Positions 7,743 to 16,324 of a stretch of 64,000 nucleotides of DNA are shown one piece after another. The first letter of the stretch is position 1. Every line of letters begins with the position of its first letter. The position numbers and the translations under genes are program-made. The DNA is taken from NCBI RefSeq assembly GCF_009829325.1, contig NZ_VUOS01000001.1, positions 1-64,000 on the forward strand, written 5' to 3'. The notes beneath the pieces are model-generated. The model did no database searches and was not told the DNA's origin. It saw only the letters and a program-made list of their open reading frames with translations. The stretch is from Nocardia sp. CY41 (GTDB lineage: Bacteria; Actinomycetota; Actinomycetes; Mycobacteriales; Mycobacteriaceae).

Positions 7743-8615
7743 GTGATGATCTCGAGGCATTGGAAACTTCTCGTCGCGGCGTCGTTCGCCGCGTTCTCGC
7801 TCACCGGGCTCGCCGGAGTTCCCGCGTACGCGGCGCCGGAAACGGACGCGCTGTACAACTCCGCCCAGCGTCACTTCGCCGACGGCGACGACGTCGCAGG
7901 CCGCGCCGACCTGCGCAACCTGATCGGAGCAGATCCCGCGGACGCCGAAGCGCTGGCCTTGCAGGCCATCTGGTCCGACTACGCTGGTGACCTGCCCGCG
8001 CTGGTGGACGCCATGGCACGGCTGCACGTGGTCGATCCGGGCCTGGCGCAGGGCACCGACAACGTGCTCGGCGCAATCCGCGCGGCGGTGGGCACCCTGC
8101 CGAACCCGCTGCCCGCGCTGGCCGGCCCGCAGACCGGCATCGTCGTGCTCGGCTACGGCCTGCTCCCGGACGGCGCGCTGCGCCCCGAACTGGTGAACCG
8201 GCTCACCGCGGCCTGGTTGCAGTCGATCGCCGCGCCGCTGTCGCCGATCGTCGTCACCGGCGGGAATCCGCAGAACGGGATCACCGAAGCCGAGGCCATG
8301 CGGGACTGGCTGGTGGCGCACGCCGTGCCGCCCACGCGCATCCACGTGGAGAGCCGCGCGGGCTCGACCGTGCAGAATGCCCTGTTCAGCACCAGGCTGC
8401 TGCGCGATGTCGGTGCGACCAGCGCGATCGTGGTCACCTCCCCCAACCACATCCGCCGCGCCGTCGCCGATTTCATCGTCGCGGGCACCAGGGTCGTCGG
8501 CGCGACGACCTCGCTCGAGCAGCTGGTCGCGCAACTCCCACCGCCCGGCCGAGCGGGCCGGCGCGGCATCTATCTCGACGCGACCCGGACTTTCCAGCTC
8601 AGCACGGCGCGCTGA
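7743..8615 (+). CDS. Exported ElyC/SanA/YdcF (DUF218) family protein
   Basis: About 290 residues with a signal peptide (ending near VPAYAAPE), a TPR-like helical linker and a DUF218 domain from about residue 135. The core motifs GIVVLGYGL, VVTGGNPQNGITEAEAM, ESRAGSTVQNALFS and VVTSPNHIRRA are the standard order for the family. Homologues ElyC and SanA act at the cell envelope in peptidoglycan precursor or barrier maintenance, but the reaction is not settled. The start may be GTG 7743 or ATG 7746; a GTG at 7731 overlaps the ribosome-binding site (GGAAAGG). Confidence 0.8.
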   Translation: MMISRHWKLLVAASFAAFSLTGLAGVPAYAAPETDALYNSAQRHFADGDDVAGRADLRNLIGADPADAEALALQAIWSDYAGDLPALVDAMARLHVVDPGLAQGTDNVLGAIRAAVGTLPNPLPALAGPQTGIVVLGYGLLPDGALRPELVNRLTAAWLQSIAAPLSPIVVTGGNPQNGITEAEAMRDWLVAHAVPPTRIHVESRAGSTVQNALFSTRLLRDVGATSAIVVTSPNHIRRAVADFIVAGTRVVGATTSLEQLVAQLPPPGRAGRRGIYLDATRTFQLSTAR

Positions 8616-8693
8616 CCCCGCCCGACGACACCGGTCGCGGCCACCGGGGAAATTCACTGGCGGCATCCATCGTGCGCACGGCAGGATGGCCGG

Positions 8694-9497
8694 GTGACCC
8701 CACCCGCGAGTACCGATGTGGTGGCCCTGCTGCGGGCGGCGGGCTGCGTGTTCGCCGAGGACGAGGCGCGGCTGCTGGCGGCCGCCGCCGCGGAGATCGG
8801 CGTGGCCCTCGATGCGCTGGTCGCCCAGCGCGTCGCGGGCAGCCCGCTCGAGCACCTGCTCGGCTGGGCGGAATTCCACGGGCTGCGGGTCGCGGTGGCC
8901 CCCGGCGTCTTCGTGCCGCGGCAGCGCACCGCGTTCCTCGTCGATCAGGCGGTCGAGTCGGTCCGCGAACGCACCGGGCATCCGGTGGTGGTCGACCTGT
9001 GTTGCGGCTCCGGCGCGCTCGGCCTGGCGACGGCGCGAACCGCCGCCGACGAAGGTCGCGCGGTCACGCTGGCGGCCGCCGACATCGATCCGATCGCGGT
9101 GGAGTGCGCCCGCCGCAACCTCACCCCGCTCGGCGCGCCGGTCTACCAAGGGGATCTCTTCGATCCCTTGCCCGCGGAATTGCGCGGCTGCATCGACATC
9201 TTGCTCTGCAACACCCCCTACGTGCCCTCGGAGATGATCGCGCGGATGCCGCCGGAGGCCCGCGACCACGAACCGCGCACCGCTCTCGACGGCGGCCCGG
9301 ACGGCTTGGACGTCTTCCGGCGTGTGGCTGCCGAAGCGGCCGAGTGGCTGTCCCCGGGGGGACATCTTTTCGTCGAGGCCGGCGAGGACCAGGCCCCGAT
9401 CGCGCTCGCCGTGCTGGCTGAGCACGGTCTCGCGGGCCGGGTCGCGGCATCCGACGAGCACTACGCGACCGTGGTCATCGGCACCCGCCCACGCTGA
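8694..9497 (+). CDS. PrmC/HemK-like class I methyltransferase
   Basis: A 267-residue SAM-dependent methyltransferase. An N-terminal helical domain containing SPLEHLLGWAEFHGLRV is followed by motif I VVDLCCGSGALGL and the amide-methylation motif as NTPYVPSEM instead of NPPY. This variant belongs to the PrmC-like group in actinobacteria that is separate from the true release-factor methyltransferase; the substrate is probably a glutamine or similar planar nitrogen but is unproven. The GTG start at 8694 follows a GGCCGG stretch. Its neighbours are unrelated. Confidence 0.82.
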   Translation: MTPPASTDVVALLRAAGCVFAEDEARLLAAAAAEIGVALDALVAQRVAGSPLEHLLGWAEFHGLRVAVAPGVFVPRQRTAFLVDQAVESVRERTGHPVVVDLCCGSGALGLATARTAADEGRAVTLAAADIDPIAVECARRNLTPLGAPVYQGDLFDPLPAELRGCIDILLCNTPYVPSEMIARMPPEARDHEPRTALDGGPDGLDVFRRVAAEAAEWLSPGGHLFVEAGEDQAPIALAVLAEHGLAGRVAASDEHYATVVIGTRPR

Positions 9498-9544
9498 TGG
9501 GCGCGCCGCTTCGCTCGGCCCGCTCGTAGGGCCCGTATGGCGCT

Positions 9545-10375
9545 CTACTTCTTGCGGCCGGTGAACTGATCCATCGAGTGGTAGACGCCGACCGTGTCGA
9601 GGAACAGGTCACGCAACCTGATCGGCAGCAGGCCGGAGATCGCCTTGTTCAGACGCGACGTCCACGGCAGCACCACCAGCGGTGTGCCGTTCTTCATCTC
9701 GCGCCACGAGGTGTCGACCACCTTGTCCTGTTCCAAGATCGGGGTGAACAGGAATCCTTTGGCGCCTTCGAACATCCCGGTATTGATGTAGGTCGGGCAA
9801 ACCGTGGTGACCTTCACGTGCTCGTGACCGGCCTGCTCCAGTTCGATGCGCACCGAGTCCGACCAGCCCAGCGCCGCCCACTTCGACGCGGCGTAGACGC
9901 TCATGCGCGGGTTGGACACCAGGCCCGCCGACGACGCGATCGTGAGCACCCGCGCCTCGGTGGCCCCGGCGACCATGGCGGGCAGGAACTCCAGCGTGAC
10001 GTACATCGGGGCGAGCGAGTTGATCGCCATCGTCTTGTTTATGTCGGCGCGGTCCCCCGTCTCCCAGAAGTAGTTGTTGCCGCGCACGATGCCCGCGTTG
10101 TTGACCAGGATGTCGATGCCGCCGACCTGCTCGCGCACGCTCGCCGCCGCCTCGGTGATCGCCTCGGGCGAGGCCACGTCGACCACGTGGTGGTGCACGG
10201 CGCTGCCCCGGCCGGCCAGCTCGGCGGCAGTCTCCTTCAGCACGGCCTCGTTGACGTCCCACAGCACCACCGCCGCGGCGCCTTCGCCCACCGCGCGCTC
10301 GGCGAACAGCTTGCCCAAGCCCATCGCGGCTCCCGTGACCAGGACCCTCTTGCCCGCCACCGTGTCCAGTTTCAT
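9545..10375 (-). CDS. SDR-family oxidoreductase
   Basis: A 276-residue classical short-chain dehydrogenase: the cofactor site TGAAMGLGKLFAE with a following acidic residue (LWDVNE, pointing to NAD(H)), NNAG at about residue 90, catalytic Ser in TIASSAGLV and YAASK. The C-terminal tail (LLPIRLRDLFLDTVGVY) is longer and more hydrophobic than in minimal SDRs and resembles membrane-associated acyl or retinol-type SDRs. It lies 33 bp downstream of the succinic-semialdehyde dehydrogenase gene in the same direction, so the two probably form an operon handling an alcohol/aldehyde pair. Confidence 0.85.
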   Translation of the reverse strand: MKLDTVAGKRVLVTGAAMGLGKLFAERAVGEGAAAVVLWDVNEAVLKETAAELAGRGSAVHHHVVDVASPEAITEAAASVREQVGGIDILVNNAGIVRGNNYFWETGDRADINKTMAINSLAPMYVTLEFLPAMVAGATEARVLTIASSAGLVSNPRMSVYAASKWAALGWSDSVRIELEQAGHEHVKVTTVCPTYINTGMFEGAKGFLFTPILEQDKVVDTSWREMKNGTPLVVLPWTSRLNKAISGLLPIRLRDLFLDTVGVYHSMDQFTGRKK

Positions 10376-10408
10376 CCGTACCGCTTCCTGATCCGTGAGT
10401 CGTGCGAG

Positions 10409-11980
10409 TTACTTCTGCCGGAGCGCTTTCATGACGCCGAAGTACAGCGTCATCGTCTTGGCCCAGAGCGCTTCGGACATACCGGGCAGCGGCGCGATCG
10501 GCAAGACCCGCTGCACCGCGATGGTCTGGGTGTCGATGTACTTGAGCAGGCCTTCGGGACCGTGCCTGCGTCCGGTGCCGGAGATGCCGAGCCCGCCGGA
10601 CGGCGCGTCGGCGCTGCCCCAGGCGGCGATGAAGCCTTCGTTGACGTTCACCGAGCCCGCCTGGATCCGCGCCGCCACCGCGCGGCCGCGGGCGGTGTCC
10701 TTGGTCCAGACGCTGGCGTTCAAGCCGTAGGCGGTGTCGTTGGCCTGCTCGACGGCTTCGTCGTCGCTGCTCACGCGGTAGATCGAGACCACGGGGCCGA
10801 AGGTCTCCTCACGGTGCACCGTCATGCCCGGCCGCACCCCGGCCAGCACGGTGGGTTCGTGGAAATACGGTCCGAGGTCCGGACGCGCGCGACCGCCCGC
10901 CAGGACCTTCGCGCCCTTGGCGACCGCGTCGTTCACGTGCGCCACCACCGTGTCCAGCTGACGCCGGAAGGTCAGCGACCCCATGTCGCTGTCGTAGTCC
11001 AGCCCGCCGCCGAGCCGGATGGCCTCGACGTGCCCGACGAATTCGGTGACGAAGCGGTCGTAGACGCTGTCGTGCACGTAGATCCGCTCCATCGACTCGC
11101 ACAGCTGCCCGGCCGAGGCGAAACAGGCGCGGATGGCGATCTTGGCGGCGCGCGAGACGTCGGCGTCGGCCAGCACCAGCAGCGGATTCTTGCCGCCGAG
11201 TTCGAGCGAGTAGCCGATCAGCCGCTCCCCCGCCTGCTGGGCGATGGTCCGCCCGGTCGCGCTCGAACCGGTGTAGTCGACGTAGTCGGCGCGAGCGATC
11301 ACCTCGCCGCCGATCACCGAACCGCGGCCCAGCACCGCCTGCCACAGCCCGCGCGGCAATCCGGCGCGCTCGGCGGCGTCGATCGCCCACAACGCGGTGA
11401 GCGCGGTCTGGTTGTCCGGTCGCGCCACCACCGCGTTGCCCGCGACGAGGGCGGGTAGCGCGTCGGAGGCGGCCAGGGCCAGCGGATAGTTCCACGGCGA
11501 GATCACCGCGACCACGCCCTTGGGCCGGTGCCGCACGTCGACCTGGGTGAGCACGGGGAGCACCCCGCGCGGCTTGCGCGTGGCCAGCAGCCGGCCTGCC
11601 ACCGAGGCGTAGTACCTGGCGTTCACGGCCACGTCGCCGACTTCGTCGAAGGCATGTGCCCGAGCCTTGCCGGTCTCGGTCTGCACGATATCGAGGATGG
11701 CGTCCTGCTCGGCCAGCACGATGTCGTGGAAGCGGCGCAGCACCGCGACCCGCTCCCGCACCGGACGCGCCGCCCACCGGCGCTGCGCCTCGCGCGCGGT
11801 GGCGAACGCGGTCTCGATGTCGTCGGTGGAGGACTGCGGCAGGTCGGCGATCTTCGCACCGGTCGCTGGGGCGAACACCTCGACCGCGGGGGCGCCGCCC
11901 GCGACGGCGTGCGCGAGCAACGACTGCACCAGCGACGAGGGCAGCGCGTCGGCGGTGGCCGGTGGGGAGGCGGTCGTCAT
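10409..11980 (-). CDS. gabD2: Succinic-semialdehyde dehydrogenase (GabD2-like)
   Basis: A 523-residue aldehyde dehydrogenase that oxidises an aldehyde to the acid with NAD(P)+. Seen: the proline-tryptophan-asparagine catalytic stretch VVAVISPWNYPLALAASD, the TGSSATGR cofactor loop, the glutamate motif SLELGGKNPLLV and the nucleophile in CFASAGQLC. The closest family I recognise is mycobacterial GabD2, which has the same NAGQLC context and a C-terminal GRRHGPEGLLKY; substrate specificity is inferred. It is co-directional with an SDR gene and divergent from a TetR gene, the probable regulator. Confidence 0.82.
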   Translation of the reverse strand: MTTASPPATADALPSSLVQSLLAHAVAGGAPAVEVFAPATGAKIADLPQSSTDDIETAFATAREAQRRWAARPVRERVAVLRRFHDIVLAEQDAILDIVQTETGKARAHAFDEVGDVAVNARYYASVAGRLLATRKPRGVLPVLTQVDVRHRPKGVVAVISPWNYPLALAASDALPALVAGNAVVARPDNQTALTALWAIDAAERAGLPRGLWQAVLGRGSVIGGEVIARADYVDYTGSSATGRTIAQQAGERLIGYSLELGGKNPLLVLADADVSRAAKIAIRACFASAGQLCESMERIYVHDSVYDRFVTEFVGHVEAIRLGGGLDYDSDMGSLTFRRQLDTVVAHVNDAVAKGAKVLAGGRARPDLGPYFHEPTVLAGVRPGMTVHREETFGPVVSIYRVSSDDEAVEQANDTAYGLNASVWTKDTARGRAVAARIQAGSVNVNEGFIAAWGSADAPSGGLGISGTGRRHGPEGLLKYIDTQTIAVQRVLPIAPLPGMSEALWAKTMTLYFGVMKALRQK

Positions 11981-12020
11981 GGTCGGCCCTCTCGAGGACG
12001 ATGGCCGCGCCGCGCGCGCC

Positions 12021-12060
12021 CAATTAAATGAACAGTGGTGTTAGATTAATGTCTATGTCA
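12021..12060. promoter_or_regulatory. AT-rich divergent promoter/operator
   Basis: The 146-bp space between the aldehyde dehydrogenase and the TetR gene contains the only AT-rich block nearby, including CAATTAAATG, TTAGATTAATG and the short inverted repeat AACA-GTGG-TGTT (12031-12042). This fits overlapping promoters with a TetR-type site. Confidence 0.4.
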
Positions 12061-12126
12061 CCGCTCGTGTCAAGCTGTTCGTCGTGGCGCACAGAACCCT
12101 CGGGGGCCGCGTTGTGAGGCGGCACT

Positions 12127-12810
12127 ATGCAGGCTGAGCCGACGGCCGCGCGGCGTGGCAGACCGCCACAGACGCAGGAACAGGCCGAGGAGGTCCGGGC
12201 CCGGATCGTGCTCGCGACCGCGGAAGTGTTCACCCGCACCGGTTCCCGCGGACTGAGCGTCGCGCAGATCATCGAGCAGGCGGGCTTGGCCCGGCCGACC
12301 TTCTACCGTTATTTCGCCAACGCGAACGAACCGCTGCTGGCCGTGCTCGACAGCTCCAACGACGGGTTGGTCGGCGGCATCCGCGCGGCGCTGACCGGGA
12401 CCGACGAACCGGTCGAGCTGGGCATCCGGCTGATCGACGCGTACCTGGACTGGGCTCGCGGGCACGGCCCCATGCTGCGGCCGTTGTTCGCCGAGCTGCA
12501 CGATCCGGGCTCGCCGGTGTCGGCCTACCGGGAGCGCGCGCTCGACGACATCCGCGACCTGGTGCGCGAGACGTTCGCCGGACTGGGCCGCCCGGTGCCG
12601 AGCCCGCTCGACCTGGACGCCGCGCTACACCTGTGCGAGTACGTGGTCTACCGGATCTCCGCGGGTACCGCCCCCGGAGCCGAACCGGACGCGGACACCG
12701 TCGCCGCGGCACGTCTGACCATGATCCGGGTGCTGCTCACGACGCTAGGCACAAGGGTGGACGTGGAGTACGCGTTGACGCTGCCCACGATCTTTCCCGC
12801 CGAGCCGTGA
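12127..12810 (+). CDS. TetR/AcrR-family regulator
   Basis: A 227-residue regulator. The N-terminal helix-turn-helix is complete (RARIVLATAEVFTRTG then LSVAQIIEQAGLARPTFYRYF, about residues 28-63), followed by a ligand-binding helical domain. It is divergent from the gabD2-like and SDR genes and most likely represses them; the inducer is unknown. The ATG at 12127 lies close to the intergenic AT-rich block and is the first start before the helix-turn-helix. Confidence 0.88.
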   Translation: MQAEPTAARRGRPPQTQEQAEEVRARIVLATAEVFTRTGSRGLSVAQIIEQAGLARPTFYRYFANANEPLLAVLDSSNDGLVGGIRAALTGTDEPVELGIRLIDAYLDWARGHGPMLRPLFAELHDPGSPVSAYRERALDDIRDLVRETFAGLGRPVPSPLDLDAALHLCEYVVYRISAGTAPGAEPDADTVAAARLTMIRVLLTTLGTRVDVEYALTLPTIFPAEP

Positions 12811-12825
12811 ACCGTACCCCGCGCG

Positions 12826-13746
12826 TCAGCGCGGCACGGGCGTGACGGGACGACTGTCGCGGACCCGCTGTTCGACCCGGTGGATCAGGTCGTGCACGCG
12901 CGGGTCGCGCGCCAGCCTGCTGTCCAGCACCACGTTGACGACGCCGCGGAACAACGCGTAGGGCTCCCATTGCGGCGGCGCGATCGTGCGCGCCGCGCGG
13001 CGGGCGATGCCGTCCGCGATGGATTCCGCCGCGTCGCGCACGGTGATGCGCAGATTGAGCGGCCAGGGCAGCAACGCGCCGAGGTCGGCGCCCAGCTCGT
13101 CCTCGTCGAGAGTGCCGTGGGTCATCGCGGTGTCGACGATGCCGAAGTACGCCACGCCCGCGGTCGCGCCGACCGCGGCCAGCTCCACCCGCAACGCCCG
13201 CCCGAATTGCTCGACGGCGGCCTTGCTCACCATGTAGGGCGAACCGGCCATGCCCGGCGCGAACGCGGCCGCGGAGGAGACCACGACGACGTGCCCTTTC
13301 GCGGCGACGATGTCGTCCAGCGCGGGATGCACGGTGTTGAACACCCCGGTCACGTTGATGCCGATCACCCGGTCGAAGTCCCCGGGGTTCATCGTCCGGA
13401 TGGTCGCGGGCTCGGGCACCACGCCCGCATTGGCCACGACGACATCGATCCGCCCGAAACGTTCGCGCACGCGGGAGATGGCTTCCCGCATGCCGATTCG
13501 ATCGGAGACGTCCGCGCGCACGACCAGCGCACGCTCCCCCATCGAACGTCCGACGGCCGCGGCGGCGGCCTCGTCGATGTCGATGAGCGCCACCGAAGCG
13601 CCGGAGGCGTAGAGCTTCTCGGCCAGCGCCCGGCCGATGCCGGTGCCCGCGCCGGTGATCACGACCACCCGGTCACGTACGTCCAGGCGGTTCTCCGCGG
13701 GCGGGGACAGCAACTGCCGCAGCAGGTCGGCGACCACGGCGTTCAC
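12826..13746 (-). CDS. SDR-family oxidoreductase (monooxygenase operon)
   Basis: A 306-residue SDR with TGAGTGIGRALAE, an acidic residue at LIDIDEAAAA (NAD preference), NAG at about residue 110, VVVVSSAAAF and YMVSKAAVEQF. It has N- and C-terminal extensions beyond the core, the latter rich in basic residues. The GTG at 13746 overlaps the stop of the upstream monooxygenase gene (GTGA), so it is translationally coupled. It is the last gene of the operon starting at 17196. A role in oxidising or reducing the alcohol/ketone substrate of the monooxygenase is likely from context. Confidence 0.85.
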   Translation of the reverse strand: MNAVVADLLRQLLSPPAENRLDVRDRVVVITGAGTGIGRALAEKLYASGASVALIDIDEAAAAAVGRSMGERALVVRADVSDRIGMREAISRVRERFGRIDVVVANAGVVPEPATIRTMNPGDFDRVIGINVTGVFNTVHPALDDIVAAKGHVVVVSSAAAFAPGMAGSPYMVSKAAVEQFGRALRVELAAVGATAGVAYFGIVDTAMTHGTLDEDELGADLGALLPWPLNLRITVRDAAESIADGIARRAARTIAPPQWEPYALFRGVVNVVLDSRLARDPRVHDLIHRVEQRVRDSRPVTPVPR

Positions 13747-15215
13747 CCTGCCCGCAGCCGGTAGGACTCCGGATCGAAACGACTTGTCCGACGGCGGTAT
13801 TCGAAACTCCAGTTCGGGTACAGGCCCGCGTTGCCGCCGTCGGCGGTCTGGTAGTAGCTGCGACACCCGCCGGTCAGCCAGGCGGTGTCGCGGCTGCGCT
13901 CGGTCACCTCGTCGAGGAAGGCGCGTTGCGCCTCCTCGCGCACATCGATCCGCTGGATGTTCTGCGCACGCATGGTGGTCACGGCATCGACGATATAGCG
14001 CACCTGCGCCTCGATCATATAGATGGCGGACTGATTGCCCGCCGCTCCGAACGGTCCCAGCGTGCAGAAGAAGTTGGGGAAGCCCGTCATGGCCGCACCG
14101 AGGTAGCTGCTGGGCCGCTGCCGGTACATGTCACCGATCGAGCGCCCGCCCATCCCGTACACGCGGTCGAAAACGGCGGGCGGAACGCCGAATCCGGTGC
14201 CCCAGATGATCGTGTCCACGGGATGCTCCGCGCCGTCGGCGGTGACGATCGAGCGGGCGCGGATCTCCTGGATCCCCGTGGTCACCACCTCAACGTTCGA
14301 CCGGGTCAGCGCCGGATAGTACGCGTCGGAGAAGATCGCCCGCTTGCAGCCGATCACGTAATCCGGGGTGAGTTTGCGGCGCAGCTCCGGATCGCGGACC
14401 TGGCGCAGCAGTTGCAGCCTGCCCAGCGCCTCGTACGGATGCCGGAAACGCTTGTCCACGAAGCCGACCAGGCCGAACCCTTCGATGCCGGTGTAGTACA
14501 TGCCGCGGATGGCCTTGCCGAGCGCGGGCACCCGGCGCAGCAGCGCGCGTTCCGCGGGCAGCGTGCGCCGATCCAGCCGCGACACGATCCACGGCGCCGA
14601 ACGCTGGAATACCGTCAGCTCGCCCACCACCGGCTGGATCTCGGGGATGAACTGCACGGCGGAGGCGCCCGTGCCGATCACCGCGACGCGCTCGCCGGTG
14701 AGATCGTGCTCGTGGTCCCAGTGCAGCGAATGGAATTGCGTCCCTTCGAAGGTCTCCGCACCCGGCAGCCGCGGGACCTGCGCCTCGCTGAACGGGCCCA
14801 CGGCGGAGACCAGCACATCCGCGGTCAGGTCACCGCGGCCGGTGCGCAGCCGCCACAGCGTGGCCGTGTCGTCCCAGCGCGCCTCGTGCAGTTCGACGCC
14901 GAATCGCATGTGGCGCACCACGTCGTGGCGCGTCGCGACCGACCGGAGGTAGGCGAGGATCTCCTGCTGCGTGCCGTAGGTGCGCGACCAGTCCGGATTC
15001 GGGGCGAAGGAGTACGAATACAGATGCGAGGGCACGTCGCAGGCGCACCCGGGATAAGTGTTCGCCCGCCACGTGCCGCCGAGACCGTCCGCCCGCTCGA
15101 GGAGCACGAAATCCTCTATGCCCGCTTCGCGCAGCGCGACCGCCAGGCCGATACCGGCTATCCCGGCCCCGATCACCGCGATCGGGACGTGCTCCTGGTT
15201 CGCAGCCACTGTCAT
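13743..15215 (-). CDS. Flavin-containing (Baeyer-Villiger-type) monooxygenase
   Basis: A 490-residue FAD/NADPH monooxygenase. The first dinucleotide site VIGAGIAGIGLA is near residue 15, the Baeyer-Villiger fingerprint FxGxxxHxxxW is satisfied by FEGTQFHSLHW near residue 160, and the NADPH site is VIGTGASAVQFIPE. GLGGTWRANTYPGCACD and the C-terminal SYLGAAMTGFPNFF are typical of ketone monooxygenases. It would insert oxygen into a ketone (giving an ester) or oxidise a heteroatom; the substrate is unknown. It overlaps the downstream SDR and lies 38 bp after the ferredoxin-reductase gene. Confidence 0.88.
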   Translation of the reverse strand: MTVAANQEHVPIAVIGAGIAGIGLAVALREAGIEDFVLLERADGLGGTWRANTYPGCACDVPSHLYSYSFAPNPDWSRTYGTQQEILAYLRSVATRHDVVRHMRFGVELHEARWDDTATLWRLRTGRGDLTADVLVSAVGPFSEAQVPRLPGAETFEGTQFHSLHWDHEHDLTGERVAVIGTGASAVQFIPEIQPVVGELTVFQRSAPWIVSRLDRRTLPAERALLRRVPALGKAIRGMYYTGIEGFGLVGFVDKRFRHPYEALGRLQLLRQVRDPELRRKLTPDYVIGCKRAIFSDAYYPALTRSNVEVVTTGIQEIRARSIVTADGAEHPVDTIIWGTGFGVPPAVFDRVYGMGGRSIGDMYRQRPSSYLGAAMTGFPNFFCTLGPFGAAGNQSAIYMIEAQVRYIVDAVTTMRAQNIQRIDVREEAQRAFLDEVTERSRDTAWLTGGCRSYYQTADGGNAGLYPNWSFEYRRRTSRFDPESYRLRAG

Positions 15216-15253
15216 GTCTTCCTCTCACCCGCGGGCGCCGTTGCCCGCCGAGT

Positions 15254-16324
15254 TCACAGATCCAGTTCGAGCTCGCCGCCGCGCGCCCGGGAGACGCAGG
15301 TCAGCATCGCCTCCGCGCGCTCGGACTCGAGCAGCGACCGGTCGCGGTGTTCCACCGCTCCTGCGAGCACCCGCGTCTTGCAGGTGCCGCAGAAGCCCTG
15401 CTGACAGGAGTAGGCGACACCGGGCAGCACCCGGCGGATCGCGCTGAGCGCGGACTCGTCGGCGGCGACCTCCACGTCGAAACCGCTGCGATGCAACCGG
15501 ATCCGGAACGGCTCCCCGTCTCGCACGGGCAGCGGCGAGAAGCGCTCGGTGTGCAGCGAGGCCGTCGGATCGTGCAGGGCGAGCACCGCACGCGCGGCCT
15601 CGGCCAGCGGCGGCGGCCCGCAGACGTATACCGCGGCGCCGGGCGGGGTCTGCTCGAAGATCATCCGCGCGTCGGGTACGCCGAATTCGTCATCGGGGCG
15701 CACCACGACGTCGCCACCGGTGTAGCGGGCCAGGTCGTACAGGAACGGCATGCGCGATCTGGCCCGGCCCAGGTACATCAACCGCCAAGGCACACCCGCG
15801 CGCTCGGCCGCGGCGACCATCGGCAGGATCGGGGTGATGCCGATGCCACCCGCGACGAACAGGTAGCACGGCGCCTCGACGAAAGGGAAGGCGTTGCGCG
15901 GACCGCGCACAGCCAGCCGGTCACCGACTCGCAGGTCCCGGTGGATCTCCGCGGAGCCGCCCTCGCCGTCGGGGATGAGGCGCACCGCGATGCGGTAGAA
16001 CCCGCGGTCGGCGGGGTCGTTGGTGAGCGAGTACTGCCGCTGCCGACCGGAGGGCAGGACGACGTCCAGGTGCGCCCCTGGCGTCCACGCGGGTAGCGGA
16101 CCGCCGTCCGGGTGCCGTAGCCACAAGCTCAGCACATCGTCGGCCTCGTAGCCGATCCGATCGACCGTCACCTCGAATTCGTAGCCGGTGCGACGAACCG
16201 GACTGGGCCGCGAAAGCAAAGGCGCGGCGTCGCTCGCGGCGAACAGGCGTTTGTAGGCGTCGGCCGCAGAGCCGATCAGCCGCAGCGCGCCCCCGGGCTG
16301 GTACCGCTCCCCGACGGCGGTCAC
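15254..16324 (-). CDS. Ferredoxin reductase with C-terminal 2Fe-2S domain (PDR type)
   Basis: A 356-residue flavoprotein with an N-terminal extension of about 50 residues, a flavin-binding barrel (RQYSLTND), an NAD(P) domain (VAGGIGITPILPM and VYVCGPPPLAEAA) and a plant-type [2Fe-2S] domain (YSCQQGFCGTCKTRVL with a fourth Cys in AMLTCVSRA). It can pass electrons from NAD(P)H directly to an oxygenase or desaturase. The GTG at 16324 overlaps the stop of the upstream diiron-type gene, which makes that protein the most likely electron acceptor. Confidence 0.88.
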   Translation of the reverse strand: MTAVGERYQPGGALRLIGSAADAYKRLFAASDAAPLLSRPSPVRRTGYEFEVTVDRIGYEADDVLSLWLRHPDGGPLPAWTPGAHLDVVLPSGRQRQYSLTNDPADRGFYRIAVRLIPDGEGGSAEIHRDLRVGDRLAVRGPRNAFPFVEAPCYLFVAGGIGITPILPMVAAAERAGVPWRLMYLGRARSRMPFLYDLARYTGGDVVVRPDDEFGVPDARMIFEQTPPGAAVYVCGPPPLAEAARAVLALHDPTASLHTERFSPLPVRDGEPFRIRLHRSGFDVEVAADESALSAIRRVLPGVAYSCQQGFCGTCKTRVLAGAVEHRDRSLLESERAEAMLTCVSRARGGELELDL

